Positions 35,052 through 44,304 of a DNA stretch of 64,000 nt are shown piece by piece. A program made the translations under genes and the position numbers. Within the stretch, counting starts at the first letter, position 1. Each line of letters begins with the position of its first letter. The notes under the pieces are model-generated. The model saw only the letters and a program-made list of their open reading frames with translations, did no database searches and was not told the DNA's origin. This stretch comes from Limnohabitans sp. G3-2 (GTDB taxonomy: Bacteria; Pseudomonadota; Gammaproteobacteria; Burkholderiales; Burkholderiaceae_C), in the NCBI RefSeq assembly GCF_002778275.1, contig NZ_NESG01000001.1, positions 62,001 to 126,000 on the forward strand, given 5' to 3'.

Positions 35052-36083
35052 ATGAAGAAATTCCTACAACAAACGGCCTTGGCCGCAAGCCTGATGGCCC
35101 TTGGTTCGGGTGTTCACGCCCAAACCATCACCCTCAAAGTGCACCACTTCTTGGGCCCCCAAACCATCCAGCACACCACGATGCTGGGCGACTGGTGCAA
35201 AAACATCGCGCGGGACTCCAAAGACCGCCTCAAGTGCGAAATTTTCCCGGCCATGCAATTGGGCGGTACACCTGTTCAGCTGTATGAACAGGCTCGTGAT
35301 GGCGTGGTTGACGTCGCTTGGACACTGCAAGCCTACACACCCAAGCTGGCCAAGCTCGAAGTGTTTGAGTTGCCCTTCATGATGACCAACGCCGAAGCCA
35401 CCAGCCGCGCTGCTTGGGACTACGCCCAAAAATTCGCTCAGGACGACTTCAAAGACGTGAAGTTGTTGGCTGTGCACGTCCACGGCCCAGGCAACATCTT
35501 CACCAAGAACAAAGCTGTGACCACCATGGCCGACCTCAAGGGCCTGAAAGTTCGCGCCCCGACTCGCCAAGTCAACAAGATGGTCGCCATGATGGGTGCC
35601 ACACCTGTGGCCATGCCTGTTCCTCAAGTGCCTGAAGCCTTGTCCAAAGGTGTCATCGACGGTGCTGTGATCCCTTACGAAGTCGCGCCAGGTCTGAAGG
35701 TCAACGAGTTGACCAACTTCACGGCCGAAACCGACCGCAGCTACAACGCGCTCTACACCACGGTGTTTGTGGTGCCCATGAACAAGGCCAAGTACGACTC
35801 GCTGCCTGCTGACCTCAAGGCCGTCATCGACAAAAACTCCGGTCGTGAATTTTCGGCCTTCATGGGTAAAACCCAAGCCGGCCACGACGTGCCTGGCAAA
35901 AAAGTGTTTGAAGCTTCGGCCAACCAAAAGATCAGCGTGATTCCGAAGGCTGAATTGGAAAAGTGGAAAAAAGCCACCGATTCTTTGGACGATGCGTGGG
36001 TGGCCGAGATGACCGGCAAAGGCATGGACGGCAAAGGCATGCTCCAGTCGGCCACCGACTTGATCAAACAGTACACCAAGTAA
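35052..36083 (+). CDS. dctP: TRAP transporter substrate-binding protein (DctP family)
   Basis: A 343-residue periplasmic solute receptor: signal peptide KKFLQQTALAASLMALGSGVHAQ, then TITLKVHHFLGPQTIQHTTMLGDWCKNIAR and FPAMQLGGTPVQLYEQARDGVVDVAW. The family's carboxylate-binding Arg is in LKGLKVRAPTRQVNKMVAMMGATPVAMPVPQVPEAL. The true start is ATG at 35052, with GGAG 8 nt upstream, 42 nt inside the longest frame. A strong hairpin separates it from dctQ. The ligand is probably an organic acid, otherwise unknown. The preceding 248 bp holds an imperfect hairpin near 34812-34853 and AT-rich sequence that should contain the promoter. Confidence 0.93.
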   Translation: MKKFLQQTALAASLMALGSGVHAQTITLKVHHFLGPQTIQHTTMLGDWCKNIARDSKDRLKCEIFPAMQLGGTPVQLYEQARDGVVDVAWTLQAYTPKLAKLEVFELPFMMTNAEATSRAAWDYAQKFAQDDFKDVKLLAVHVHGPGNIFTKNKAVTTMADLKGLKVRAPTRQVNKMVAMMGATPVAMPVPQVPEALSKGVIDGAVIPYEVAPGLKVNELTNFTAETDRSYNALYTTVFVVPMNKAKYDSLPADLKAVIDKNSGREFSAFMGKTQAGHDVPGKKVFEASANQKISVIPKAELEKWKKATDSLDDAWVAEMTGKGMDGKGMLQSATDLIKQYTK

Positions 36084-36100
36084 TTGGCTGCTCAGTGGTC

Positions 36101-36130
36101 AACAAGAGCAGGGGTGACCCTGCTCTTGTT
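36101..36130 (+). promoter_or_regulatory. Large intercistronic hairpin between dctP and dctQ
   Basis: AACAAGAGCAGGG (36101-36113) / GTGA / CCCTGCTCTTGTT (36118-36130), a 13-bp perfect stem that extends with a bulge through GGTCAA / TTTGACC. There is no T tract, so an mRNA-stability or partial-attenuation role is more likely than full termination. Confidence 0.7.
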
Positions 36131-36222
36131 GTTTGACCTCTAACTTCTCTTCAATCTGTTGAGCAGACGCCCATTCGGCTGCCAACTCCCCCCCCATTTT
36201 TCCGCAGCGCGGAGCCATCACG

Positions 36223-36711
36223 ATGTTTTCAAATTTCATAGAGCGGACAGCCCGACTCTGCAGCATTTTGGGCGGACTGGTCATGACCGGATTGATGCTG
36301 ATGACCTGCTACAGCCTCATTGGACGCAATTTTTTTGATTCTGCTCTGATCGGAGACTTCGAACTGACGGGTGTGGGCGCGGGCGCCGCCATTGCCTTGT
36401 TCATGCCCTTGTGCCAACTCAAACGCGAAAACATCATCGTTGATTTTTTCACCGCCAAATGCAGTGCAAATACCAACCATGCACTTGATCGCATGGGTGA
36501 TGTCCTCATGGCGGTGATTTTTGGTTTGTTGTCATGGCGATGTGGCCTCGGTGCCATCAATGCCAAAGAAACCATGGGCGCATCGATGCTGCTGGGCTTT
36601 CCTGACTGGATTGTGTTTACCAGCATGTGCATCCCATTTGGCATCACCGCCCTGATCGCCCTCATGCAAGCGCTTTCCCAAATTGACCACAACGAGGAGG
36701 CCACAGCATGA
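36223..36711 (+). CDS. dctQ: TRAP transporter small permease (DctQ family)
   Basis: A 162-residue inner-membrane protein with four helices: LCSILGGLVMTGLMLMTCYSLIGRNFF (family motif around the RN pair), ELTGVGAGAAIALFMPLCQLKRENIIVDFF, GDVLMAVIFGLLSWRCGLGAINAKET and WIVFTSMCIPFGITALIALMQAL. ATG at 36223, with GGAG 8 nt upstream. The 3' end overlaps dctM by 4 nt. Confidence 0.9.
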   Translation: MFSNFIERTARLCSILGGLVMTGLMLMTCYSLIGRNFFDSALIGDFELTGVGAGAAIALFMPLCQLKRENIIVDFFTAKCSANTNHALDRMGDVLMAVIFGLLSWRCGLGAINAKETMGASMLLGFPDWIVFTSMCIPFGITALIALMQALSQIDHNEEATA

Positions 36712-38024
36712 GCCCCATTCAATTGGCCATGATGATTTTCGGCATCATGCTGCTGCTCATGGTGGTGCGCGTGCCCATCGCGGGTGCGATGTTTCTGGCC
36801 GGCTCGGCAGGCTTCATCTTGCAGACGGGCATTCAGCCCTTTCTGAATTTCTTGAACAATTTGGCATTCGCCCGATTGGCCAACTACGACCTGTCGGTGA
36901 TTCCCTTGTTCATCCTGATGGGCCACTTTGCGACGCAAGGCGGCATCAGCAAAGCACTGTTTCAGTTTGCTGCAGCGGTCATGGGCCGATTCAAGGGCGG
37001 TCTGGCCATGGGCGCGGTGTTGGCTTGTGGCGCGTTCGGCGCCATTTGCGGCTCCTCGGTGGCCACGGCAGCCACCATCACGGGCGTGGCTTTGCCTGAA
37101 ATGAAGCGCCATGGCTATTCAGGTCGTTTGGCCACGGGCACTTTGGCTGCGGGCGGCACCTTGGGCATCTTGATCCCCCCCTCGGTTCCCTTGGTCATTT
37201 ATGCGATCTTGACCGAGCAAAACATCGCCAAGCTGTTTGCCGCCGCGATGATGCCCGGCATCATCGCCATGGTCGGTTACATGATCGCCATTGCCATTTA
37301 TGTGCGTTTGGTGCCGGGTCAAGCCCCCGATCAGGAAGATCGCGAGCGGCTGACGTTTGAGTCCCTCAAAGGCATCTTGCCCATTGCCACCATTTTTGTG
37401 ATTGTGTTTGGCGGCATTTACGCAGGGTTCTTCACGCCCACCGAAGGTGCGGCTGTGGGGGCAGCCTCCACCTTTGTGGCGGCCCTGCTCAAGCAAGAGC
37501 TGACCTGGAAAAAGTTCATCCAATGCTTCCATTCCACGGCCATCAGCTCGGGCATGATTTTCTTGATCTTCATGGGCGCCGATGTGATGAACGCCTCTTT
37601 GGCGCGCACCCAAGTGCCCGCGCAATTGGCCGAAATGGTGGTGGCCATGAACTTTGCCCCCCTGATGGTGGTGGCGGGCATCTTGTTGCTGTACGTGGTG
37701 CTGGGTGCGGTGATGGACGAGTTGTCCATGCTCTTGCTGACCATTCCGATCTTTTTCCCCATCATCATGAAGCTCGACTTCGGAATGACCCCCGAGTACA
37801 CCGCCATTTGGTTTGGCATCATGGTGCTGATGACCGTGGGTTTTGGCATGTTGGCCCCCCCCGTAGGCCTGAACGTCTATGTGGTCAACGGCATGGCCAA
37901 GGACGTGCCGCTCAGCGAAAGCTACAAGGGCATCATGCCTTTCCTGATCAGCGACACCATCCGCACTTTGCTGTTGCTGTTCTTCCCGGGTATTTCACTG
38001 TTTTTGATCAAGTACCTCACTTGA
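36708..38024 (+). CDS. dctM: TRAP transporter large permease (DctM family)
   Basis: A 438-residue transport subunit with about 12 helices and sodium-coupled hairpins. Marks are MFLAGSAGFILQTG, DLSVIPLFILMGHFATQGGISKALFQFAAAVMGRFKGGLAMGAVLACGAFGAICGSSVATAATI, the long GTLAAGGTLGILIPPSVPLVIYAILTEQNIAKLFAAAMMPGI and GMLAPPVGLNVYVVNGMA. ATG at 36708 overlaps dctQ. The transporter operon ends in a strong terminator. Confidence 0.96.
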   Translation: MSPIQLAMMIFGIMLLLMVVRVPIAGAMFLAGSAGFILQTGIQPFLNFLNNLAFARLANYDLSVIPLFILMGHFATQGGISKALFQFAAAVMGRFKGGLAMGAVLACGAFGAICGSSVATAATITGVALPEMKRHGYSGRLATGTLAAGGTLGILIPPSVPLVIYAILTEQNIAKLFAAAMMPGIIAMVGYMIAIAIYVRLVPGQAPDQEDRERLTFESLKGILPIATIFVIVFGGIYAGFFTPTEGAAVGAASTFVAALLKQELTWKKFIQCFHSTAISSGMIFLIFMGADVMNASLARTQVPAQLAEMVVAMNFAPLMVVAGILLLYVVLGAVMDELSMLLLTIPIFFPIIMKLDFGMTPEYTAIWFGIMVLMTVGFGMLAPPVGLNVYVVNGMAKDVPLSESYKGIMPFLISDTIRTLLLLFFPGISLFLIKYLT

Positions 38025-38044
38025 TGTCACAGAGAAACAACGCA

Positions 38045-38079
38045 GCCCCCATGGCCAAAAGTCTTGGGGGCTTTTTTTT
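38045..38079 (+). terminator. dctM rho-independent terminator
   Basis: GCCCCC (38045-38050) / 15-nt loop / GGGGGC (38066-38071) followed by eight T, 20 bp after the dctM stop codon. Confidence 0.88.
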
Positions 38080-38141
38080 CAATCGACTGGTTAGACTCTC
38101 TCCAACTTGTTATTTCCGACTTCACGCCAAGTCCTGCCAAG

Positions 38142-38687
38142 ATGTTTGACCGAACCATCCGACACTGTCGCCAATGTGGCGCTCTGGTTGCCCGCCGTTT
38201 GCCCGACGACGGCGACACCAAAGAACGCGCCATCTGCACCGTCTGCCACACGGTGCACTACGAAAACCCCTTGAACGTGGTGGGCACCGTGCCGCATTGG
38301 GGCGACCAGGTGCTGCTGTGCAAACGCAACATCGAACCGCGCAAAGGCAAGTGGACCTTGCCGGCAGGCTTCATGGAGTTGGGCGAATCCACTTCGGAGG
38401 GCGCTGCCCGAGAAACGACCGAAGAAGCCGGGGCTCAGTTCATCATGGAAGACTTGCTCACCGTGATGAGCGTGCCGCGTGTCGGTCAGGTGCACCTGTA
38501 TTACCGTGCCCGCCTGACCAGCGATGTGTTCAACCCCGGGCACGAAACCATGGAAGCGCGCTTGTTCACAGAAGATGACATCCCTTGGGACGAATTGGCA
38601 TTTCGCACCGTCAAGGAAACGCTGGAACACTACTTTGCCGACCGCCGTGCGGGCCGCTTCAGCACGCACGCTTTCGACATCGCCTGA
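38142..38687 (+). CDS. Nudix hydrolase with N-terminal zinc ribbon
   Basis: A 181-residue protein. An N-terminal zinc ribbon (CRQCGALV, CTVCHTVHYENP) precedes a Nudix fold with the complete box GFMELGESTSEGAARETTEEAGA, including the metal-binding REXXEE core. The pairing resembles ADP-ribose or NADH pyrophosphatase-like Nudix enzymes, so nucleotide-sugar or dinucleotide cleavage is likely; the exact substrate is unknown. ATG at 38142 (MFDRTIRHCRQCG) is chosen because the earlier open frame reads through the dctM terminator. Confidence 0.88.
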   Translation: MFDRTIRHCRQCGALVARRLPDDGDTKERAICTVCHTVHYENPLNVVGTVPHWGDQVLLCKRNIEPRKGKWTLPAGFMELGESTSEGAARETTEEAGAQFIMEDLLTVMSVPRVGQVHLYYRARLTSDVFNPGHETMEARLFTEDDIPWDELAFRTVKETLEHYFADRRAGRFSTHAFDIA

Positions 38688-38711
38688 GGCTGCGCCCCCA
38701 GGCAGTTGACA

Positions 38712-40370
38712 TCACACATCGATCGCCGCTGCCGAGCCGGCCTGTTTGCGCAGCTCAAACTTCTGTATCTTGCCTGTGCTGGTTTTGGGCAACTCGCCAA
38801 ACACCACCGCACGCGGCACCTTGAAGCCCGCCAAGTGCTGCTTGCAATGCGCCACGATCTGCTCGGCGGTGACTTGGGCGTCGGCTTTCAACTCCACAAA
38901 GGCGCAGGGCGTCTCCCCCCAACGCGCATCGGGCTTGGCCACCACCGCGGCGGCCAGCACAGCGGGGTGGCGGTACAGCACGTCTTCCACCTCAATCGAT
39001 GAAATGTTCTCGCCGCCCGAGATGATGATGTCTTTGCTGCGGTCTTTGATCTTGAAGTACCCATCGGGGTACTGCACGGCCAAGTCGCCGCTGTGGAACC
39101 AGCCGCCCGCAAAAGCCTCTTGCGTGGCCTTGGGGTTTTTCAAATACCCCTTCATGGTGATGTTGCCCTTGAACATGATCTCGCCCATGGTTTCGCCGTC
39201 TTGCGGCACGGGCTGCAGGGTCTCGGGGTCCAGCACGCGGACATCGCGCTGCAAGTGGTAACGCACGCCTTGGCGGGCATTCAAACGGGCCCGCCCTCCA
39301 ATGTCCAGCGCATCCCACTCGGGGTGCTTGGGACACACGGTGGCCGGTCCATAGACCTCGGTGAGGCCATACACATGCGTCAGGTCAAAACCCATCTGCT
39401 CCATGCCTTCGATCATGGAGGCTGGGGGCGCAGCGCCCGCCACCATCGCCTTGATGCCTGCAGGCACCCCCACCTTCATGGCCGCCGGGGCATTGACCAG
39501 CAGGCCGTGCACGATGGGTGCACCGCAGTAATGCGTGACGCCGTGCTGGCGCATGGCGTCGAACATGGCCTGCGCATCGACCTTGCGCAAACACACGTTC
39601 ACGCCCGCACGCGCCGCCACGGTCCAAGGGAAACACCAACCGTTGCAATGGAACATGGGCAGCGTCCACAAATACGCCGCATGCTTGGGCATGTCCCATT
39701 CGAGGATGTTGGAGATCGCGTTGGTGGCGGCCCCCCGGTGGTGGTAGACCACGCCTTTGGGGTTGCCCGTGGTGCCGCTGGTGTAGTTCAGCGCAATCGC
39801 ATCCCACTCGTTGGCGGGCAGGCTCCAGGCAAATTCGGGGTCGCCACTGGCCACAAAGGCTTCATAAGTCACCGATCCCAGTGCTTCGGTCGGGCCTGTG
39901 TAGAGCGCGTCTTGCACATCGATCACCAGCAAGGGCCGGGTGGACTGGCGCAGCGCCAGCGCTTTTTTCATCACCCCCGCAAACTCCGGGTCCACGATCA
40001 CCACCTTGGCCTCGCCATGGTCCAGCATGAAAGCCACGGTCTCGGGGTCCAGTCGGGTGTTCATGGCGTTGAGCACGGCGCCCGCCATGGGGATGCCGAA
40101 ATGCGCCTCCACCATGGGCGGCGTGTTGGGCAGCATCACGGCGACCGTGTCGTTCTTGCCGATGCCCGCCTGTGCCAGCGCACTGGCCAGTTGGCGGCTG
40201 CGGCGGTAGGTGGTGGCCCAGTCCTGACGCAAGTCACCATGCACGATGGCCAGTCGTCGGGGGTAGACCTCGGCCGTGCGCTCGATGAAACTGAGGGGTG
40301 AAATCGGCGCATGGTTGGCGGGGGTTTGGGGCAAATCCTGGTCAAAGATGCTGACTTTGGTGTCATTCAT
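38712..40370 (-). CDS. AMP-forming acyl-CoA synthetase
   Basis: Activates a carboxylic acid to the acyl-AMP and then acyl-CoA. The 552 residues have the ATP motif LNYTSGTTGNPKGVVYHHRG, the A5 region HVYGLTEVYGPATVC, GGWFHSGDLAVQYPDGYFKIKDRSKDIIISGGENISS, and the catalytic Lys in LPKTSTGKIQKFELRKQ. The subgroup resembles medium-chain (AlkK-like) ligases. ATG at 40370 (MNDTKVSIF) is chosen; the frame is open much further into dnaG's upstream region, but that is not synthetase-like. It diverges from dnaG. Confidence 0.9.
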   Translation of the reverse strand: MNDTKVSIFDQDLPQTPANHAPISPLSFIERTAEVYPRRLAIVHGDLRQDWATTYRRSRQLASALAQAGIGKNDTVAVMLPNTPPMVEAHFGIPMAGAVLNAMNTRLDPETVAFMLDHGEAKVVIVDPEFAGVMKKALALRQSTRPLLVIDVQDALYTGPTEALGSVTYEAFVASGDPEFAWSLPANEWDAIALNYTSGTTGNPKGVVYHHRGAATNAISNILEWDMPKHAAYLWTLPMFHCNGWCFPWTVAARAGVNVCLRKVDAQAMFDAMRQHGVTHYCGAPIVHGLLVNAPAAMKVGVPAGIKAMVAGAAPPASMIEGMEQMGFDLTHVYGLTEVYGPATVCPKHPEWDALDIGGRARLNARQGVRYHLQRDVRVLDPETLQPVPQDGETMGEIMFKGNITMKGYLKNPKATQEAFAGGWFHSGDLAVQYPDGYFKIKDRSKDIIISGGENISSIEVEDVLYRHPAVLAAAVVAKPDARWGETPCAFVELKADAQVTAEQIVAHCKQHLAGFKVPRAVVFGELPKTSTGKIQKFELRKQAGSAAAIDV

Positions 40371-40506
40371 GGGGGTATTCCGTTTCGGCTGTGGGTCCAA
40401 TGTGGGACAGTTTGCCTGAGCCCGGTCAAAAATCCATGCTGGTTTGCCCCGAAACAAGTCACTTGGCCGGCCCAGATCGCCCGTCCATATCGGCGAAAAT
40501 AGCCCG

Positions 40507-42621
40507 ATGGCCATCCCCCAGTCTTTCATCCAGGAGTTGCTGTCCCGCGTCGACGTGGTCGACATCGTGGGCAAATACGTGCAGCTCAAGAAAGGCGGCG
40601 CCAATTTCATGGGCCTGTGCCCCTTCCATGGCGAAAAATCCCCCAGCTTCAGCGTCAGCCCCACCAAGCAGTTTTTCCACTGCTTTGGCTGTGGCAAAAA
40701 CGGCAACGCCATCGGGTTTTTGATGGAACACGCGGGCATGACCTTCATCGAAGCGGTGAAGGACCTGGCCCAACAAACGGGCATGCAAGTGCCCGAAGAG
40801 CAGCAGTCACCCGAAGACCGCGCCCGTGCTGCCGCCGCCAAGGCCAAACAAGACAGCCTGAGCGACGTGCTCGAAAAAGCTGGCGAGGCTTACCGCGATC
40901 AGCTCAAGATCACGCCCCACGCCATCGACTACCTCAAAGGCCGGGGCCTGTCCGGACAAATTGCCAAACGCTTTGGTCTGGGTTACGCGCCCGAAGGCTG
41001 GCGTTCACTGGCGAGCATCTTTCCCAAATACGACGACCCGCTCTTGGCCGAGTCCGGCTTGGTGATCGTCAACGAAGAAGACGACAAGCGCTACGACCGT
41101 TTTCGAGACCGCATCATGTTCCCCATCCGCAACATCAAAGGCGAATGCATCGGCTTTGGCGGACGGGTGATTGGCTCGGGCACCCCCAAATACCTGAACT
41201 CGCCCGAAACCCCGGTGTTCCACAAAGGCCGCGAGCTGTACGGCTTGTACGAAGCCCGCGAAGCCCTGCACAGCGCGGGCTATGTGCTGGTGACCGAGGG
41301 CTATATGGACGTGGTGGCGCTGGCCCAATTGGGCTTTGCCAACGCCGTGGCCACGCTGGGCACGGCCTGCACACCCGACCATGTGCAAAAACTCTTCCGT
41401 TTCACCGATGCCGTGGTCTTCAGCTTTGACGGCGACGGCGCAGGCCGCCGCGCTGCGCGCAAGGCCCTCGACGGTGCCCTGCCCTACGCCACCGATGTGC
41501 GCAGCATCAAGTTCTTGTTTTTGCCCGCCGAGCACGACCCCGACAGCTATGTGCGCGCGTTTGGCCAAGAGGCGTTTGCTCAACAGATCAAGCTGGCCAT
41601 GCCGCTGTCGCGCTTTTTGATCGAAGCGGCCAGCGCCGACTGCGACCTGCACACCGCCGAAGGCCGTGCCCGCTTGTCCAGCCAAGCCCGCCCACTGTGG
41701 CAGTTGCTGCCCGAGGGCGCTCTCAAGCAGCAACTGCTGTCTGAGTTGGCGCAGCTCATCCAACTGGAGACCGCGGGCCTCGAAAAACTCTGGGCCCAAC
41801 AAGCAGCAAGCGACCAGCGCTTTGCGCCCGGGGCGCGCAGCGCCAACGCGGCAGCGCCCAGCTCAAGCCTGCCCTCGGTGCATCCAGGCTTTCGGCCAGT
41901 GACGGCCGCTGGGCCCTCCGGCGCCGACGAATTCCCCCCATTTGAGCCCAGCTATGGCGAAGCGCCTGCTTGGGCGGGTGACAGCCACGCAGGGGGCTCG
42001 CCCGGCCAGGGCCAAAGCTACGGCTCGGCTTACAACGCCCCCCACTCTGCGCCGCGCAAAAACACCAACTGGACGCCGGGCAGCAAGTACGGCAACAGCA
42101 AATACAAACGCGAGCCCGCACCCGTCTACACCGGCCCCCGCACGGTGCCTGCAAGCCGAGCCGACCACGCGGCTCGCCTCTTGTTGAGCAATATGGCGCT
42201 GTGGGAGAACTTGGCCTCCGAAGACCATGCCATGCTCTGCGCCTTGCCAGCGCCCCACGGCGCATTGTTCGCTTGGCTGGAATCGGTCTTCCACGAGCAA
42301 GGGGCTTTGGGCTGGTCGACCCTTCAATCCGACATGCAAAGCCAAGTTTTTGCAGCCGACGCCACGCGCTGGATGGCGCAAGAGAACTTGGGCGTCACGC
42401 CGGGCCATGAAAACGCCACCCCACCCGACCCCCAAGAAGCGCGGCAAGAACTCAGGCGTTTGCTCCATCTGCTGATGATCGACCGGCTCAAACAGCTGGA
42501 AACCGAAGCGCTGGTCCAAGCCAGCACCGGCCAAGACCCCGAAGCCCAGCAACGCTGGCGCAGTCTGCACGAGCGCCGCAAAGCCCTCATGGCCTCCTCG
42601 GCCATCCCCACCGACTCCTGA
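40507..42621 (+). CDS. dnaG: DNA primase
   Basis: Makes RNA primers for replication. The 704 residues carry the N-terminal zinc-binding domain (CPFHGEKSPSFSVSPTKQFFHCFGCG), the RNA-polymerase core, and the Toprim metal residues in YVLVTEGYMDVVAL and VVFSFDGDGAGRRAARKA. A long Ala/Gly/Ser/Pro-rich linker (about residues 440-560) leads to a C-terminal helicase-binding domain (ADHAARLLLSNMALWENLASEDH). This linker is longer than in E. coli DnaG (581 residues). ATG at 40507. The usual neighbours rpsU and rpoD are absent: a divergent ligase lies upstream and an inverted cysE downstream. A TCGGTCC/GGACCGA hairpin at 42662-42684 follows. Confidence 0.96.
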   Translation: MAIPQSFIQELLSRVDVVDIVGKYVQLKKGGANFMGLCPFHGEKSPSFSVSPTKQFFHCFGCGKNGNAIGFLMEHAGMTFIEAVKDLAQQTGMQVPEEQQSPEDRARAAAAKAKQDSLSDVLEKAGEAYRDQLKITPHAIDYLKGRGLSGQIAKRFGLGYAPEGWRSLASIFPKYDDPLLAESGLVIVNEEDDKRYDRFRDRIMFPIRNIKGECIGFGGRVIGSGTPKYLNSPETPVFHKGRELYGLYEAREALHSAGYVLVTEGYMDVVALAQLGFANAVATLGTACTPDHVQKLFRFTDAVVFSFDGDGAGRRAARKALDGALPYATDVRSIKFLFLPAEHDPDSYVRAFGQEAFAQQIKLAMPLSRFLIEAASADCDLHTAEGRARLSSQARPLWQLLPEGALKQQLLSELAQLIQLETAGLEKLWAQQAASDQRFAPGARSANAAAPSSSLPSVHPGFRPVTAAGPSGADEFPPFEPSYGEAPAWAGDSHAGGSPGQGQSYGSAYNAPHSAPRKNTNWTPGSKYGNSKYKREPAPVYTGPRTVPASRADHAARLLLSNMALWENLASEDHAMLCALPAPHGALFAWLESVFHEQGALGWSTLQSDMQSQVFAADATRWMAQENLGVTPGHENATPPDPQEARQELRRLLHLLMIDRLKQLETEALVQASTGQDPEAQQRWRSLHERRKALMASSAIPTDS

Positions 42622-42686
42622 CCCTTCAGGGGGAGGTTAAAGACCCATCGCGACGAGGGCGTCGGTCCGAAAGGATTGGACCGAAG

Positions 42687-43454
42687 TCACTTGTCCAGCA
42701 AGCGGTTGAGCTTTTCGGCCTCAAAACTTTCGCTGGTCGCGGCATCGCCTGGCATGGGCATGTGCTGCTGGGCGCAAAGCTGCTCCAGCGCTTTCCAGAT
42801 CATGGCGATCTGGTGTTCTTGCCCCGCCGCGTTGTCGATCAGGCCACGCAAGGCCTGGCTGACCGGGTCATCTTCTTGGGTGATGCCGTAGGCGCTGAAC
42901 TTGCGCTCGGTGCCCGAGACATCGGCGCTCTCGCCCTCTTTGGAAGGAATGATGCGCGCGGGAATACCCACCGCTGTGGCGCCAGCAGGCACCGGTTTGA
43001 TGACCACCGCGTTGCTGCCGATCTTGGCGCCATCGCCCACCTCAAAGCCGCCCAGCACTTTCGCGCCGGCACTGACCACCACATCGCGCCCCAACGTGGG
43101 GTGGCGTTTGGCGCCTTTGTAAAGCGAAGTCCCGCCCAAAGTCACGCCCTGGTAAATCGTGCAACCGTCGCCGATTTCGGCCGTCTCTCCCACCACCACG
43201 CCCATGGCGTGGTCAAAAAACACCCGCTCGCCAATCTTGGCGCCAGGATGGATTTCGATGCCCGTGAGCCCGCGCGAGACATGCGAGATGAAACGCCCCA
43301 GCCACTTGAGGCCGTGGTTCCAGCACCAGTGCGCGCGGCGGTGCAGCACCAAGGCGTGCAGACCCGGGTAGCAGGTCAGCACCTCCCATGCCGTGCGTGC
43401 TGCAGGATCCCGGTCGAGGATGCATTGGATGTCAGAGCGAAGACGTGAAAACAT
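42687..43454 (-). CDS. cysE: Serine O-acetyltransferase
   Basis: Makes O-acetylserine from serine and acetyl-CoA, committing serine to cysteine. The 255 residues show the N-terminal helical domain and left-handed beta-helix hexapeptides ([70 protein letters not shown]). The catalytic His/Asp lie in FFDHAMG and HPTLGRDV. The C-terminal tail after PARII is longer than usual and ends in an acidic region. ATG at 43454. It lies 11 nt downstream of trmJ on the same strand. Confidence 0.95.
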   Translation of the reverse strand: MFSRLRSDIQCILDRDPAARTAWEVLTCYPGLHALVLHRRAHWCWNHGLKWLGRFISHVSRGLTGIEIHPGAKIGERVFFDHAMGVVVGETAEIGDGCTIYQGVTLGGTSLYKGAKRHPTLGRDVVVSAGAKVLGGFEVGDGAKIGSNAVVIKPVPAGATAVGIPARIIPSKEGESADVSGTERKFSAYGITQEDDPVSQALRGLIDNAAGQEHQIAMIWKALEQLCAQQHMPMPGDAATSESFEAEKLNRLLDK

Positions 43455-43465
43455 AGGCTTTGAGT

Positions 43466-44197
43466 CTATCGCTTGCTGCTGGCTTTTTGGATCATGGCCT
43501 TGGCCACCCCGCGCAGGATGTGGATTTCTTCAGGGCTCAAGTCGGCCCGGTTGAACAACTGGTTCAGGCGCGGCATGAGCTTTTTAGGCGCCGCCGGATC
43601 CAAAAAGCCGATGTCCGCGAGTGCCTGCTCCCAATGGGTGAGCATGCCTGCCACCTGCTGTGCATCGGCCTTGTCGGCGGGTGCCACCACGTCCTGCACT
43701 GGAAAGCCCCCCAAGGCCTCGCGCCAGTCGTAAGCGATGACCTGAATGGCCGAGCCCAAATTGAGCGAACCGAACTGGGGGTTCGTCGGGATCGACAGCG
43801 CGACATGGCAGCGGTAAACATCTTCGTTTTTCATGCCAAAGCGCTCGGAGCCAAACAAGAAAGCCACGCTCTGCTCGGGTGCGCCGGGCTGGGTCAACTG
43901 GGCAAAATGCGCCCGGGGCGAGCGGGTCGGCGGTCCAAAGTCACGCGGCGTCATGGCTGTGGCACACAAATGGGTCACCCCGTCCAAGGCCTCGTCCAAA
44001 GTCTCCACCACCCGTGCTTTGTCCAGCACATCGTTGGCGCCACTGGCGCGCTGGATGGTTTCTTCCTTGCGCAGCACGTTGTGCCAGCGCGGCTTGACCA
44101 GCACCAACTCGTCAAAACCCATCACTTTCATGGCGCGGGCCGCTGCGCCCACGTTGCCAGCATGGCTGGTCTCTATCAAGATAAAACGCGTTTTCAT
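43466..44197 (-). CDS. trmJ: tRNA (cytidine/uridine-32-2'-O)-methyltransferase TrmJ
   Basis: SPOUT-class enzyme that 2'-O-methylates position 32 of the tRNA anticodon loop. The roughly 243 residues have [34 protein letters not shown], the knot segment [21 protein letters not shown] and [31 protein letters not shown]. Start ATG at 44197 ([12 protein letters not shown]) is the canonical one; the frame is open to 44317, inside the divergent porin gene. It is grouped with cysE, and the inositol-phosphatase gene lies nearby, as in related genomes. Confidence 0.92.
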   Translation of the reverse strand: MKTRFILIETSHAGNVGAAARAMKVMGFDELVLVKPRWHNVLRKEETIQRASGANDVLDKARVVETLDEALDGVTHLCATAMTPRDFGPPTRSPRAHFAQLTQPGAPEQSVAFLFGSERFGMKNEDVYRCHVALSIPTNPQFGSLNLGSAIQVIAYDWREALGGFPVQDVVAPADKADAQQVAGMLTHWEQALADIGFLDPAAPKKLMPRLNQLFNRADLSPEEIHILRGVAKAMIQKASSKR

Positions 44198-44304
44198 CCC
44201 CCGATTGTCCATGCTGGGGCATACTTGTTCGCGATTCGATCGCATGGTGGCCGTCGGCCCTCTTGGGCCACGGCGCCAAGTCACTTGGTTTTTGGAGTTT
44301 TTAG

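Noticed and set aside
40371..40847. N-terminal extension of the acyl-CoA synthetase frame
   Set aside because: It runs antisense through the start of dnaG and carries no synthetase motif.
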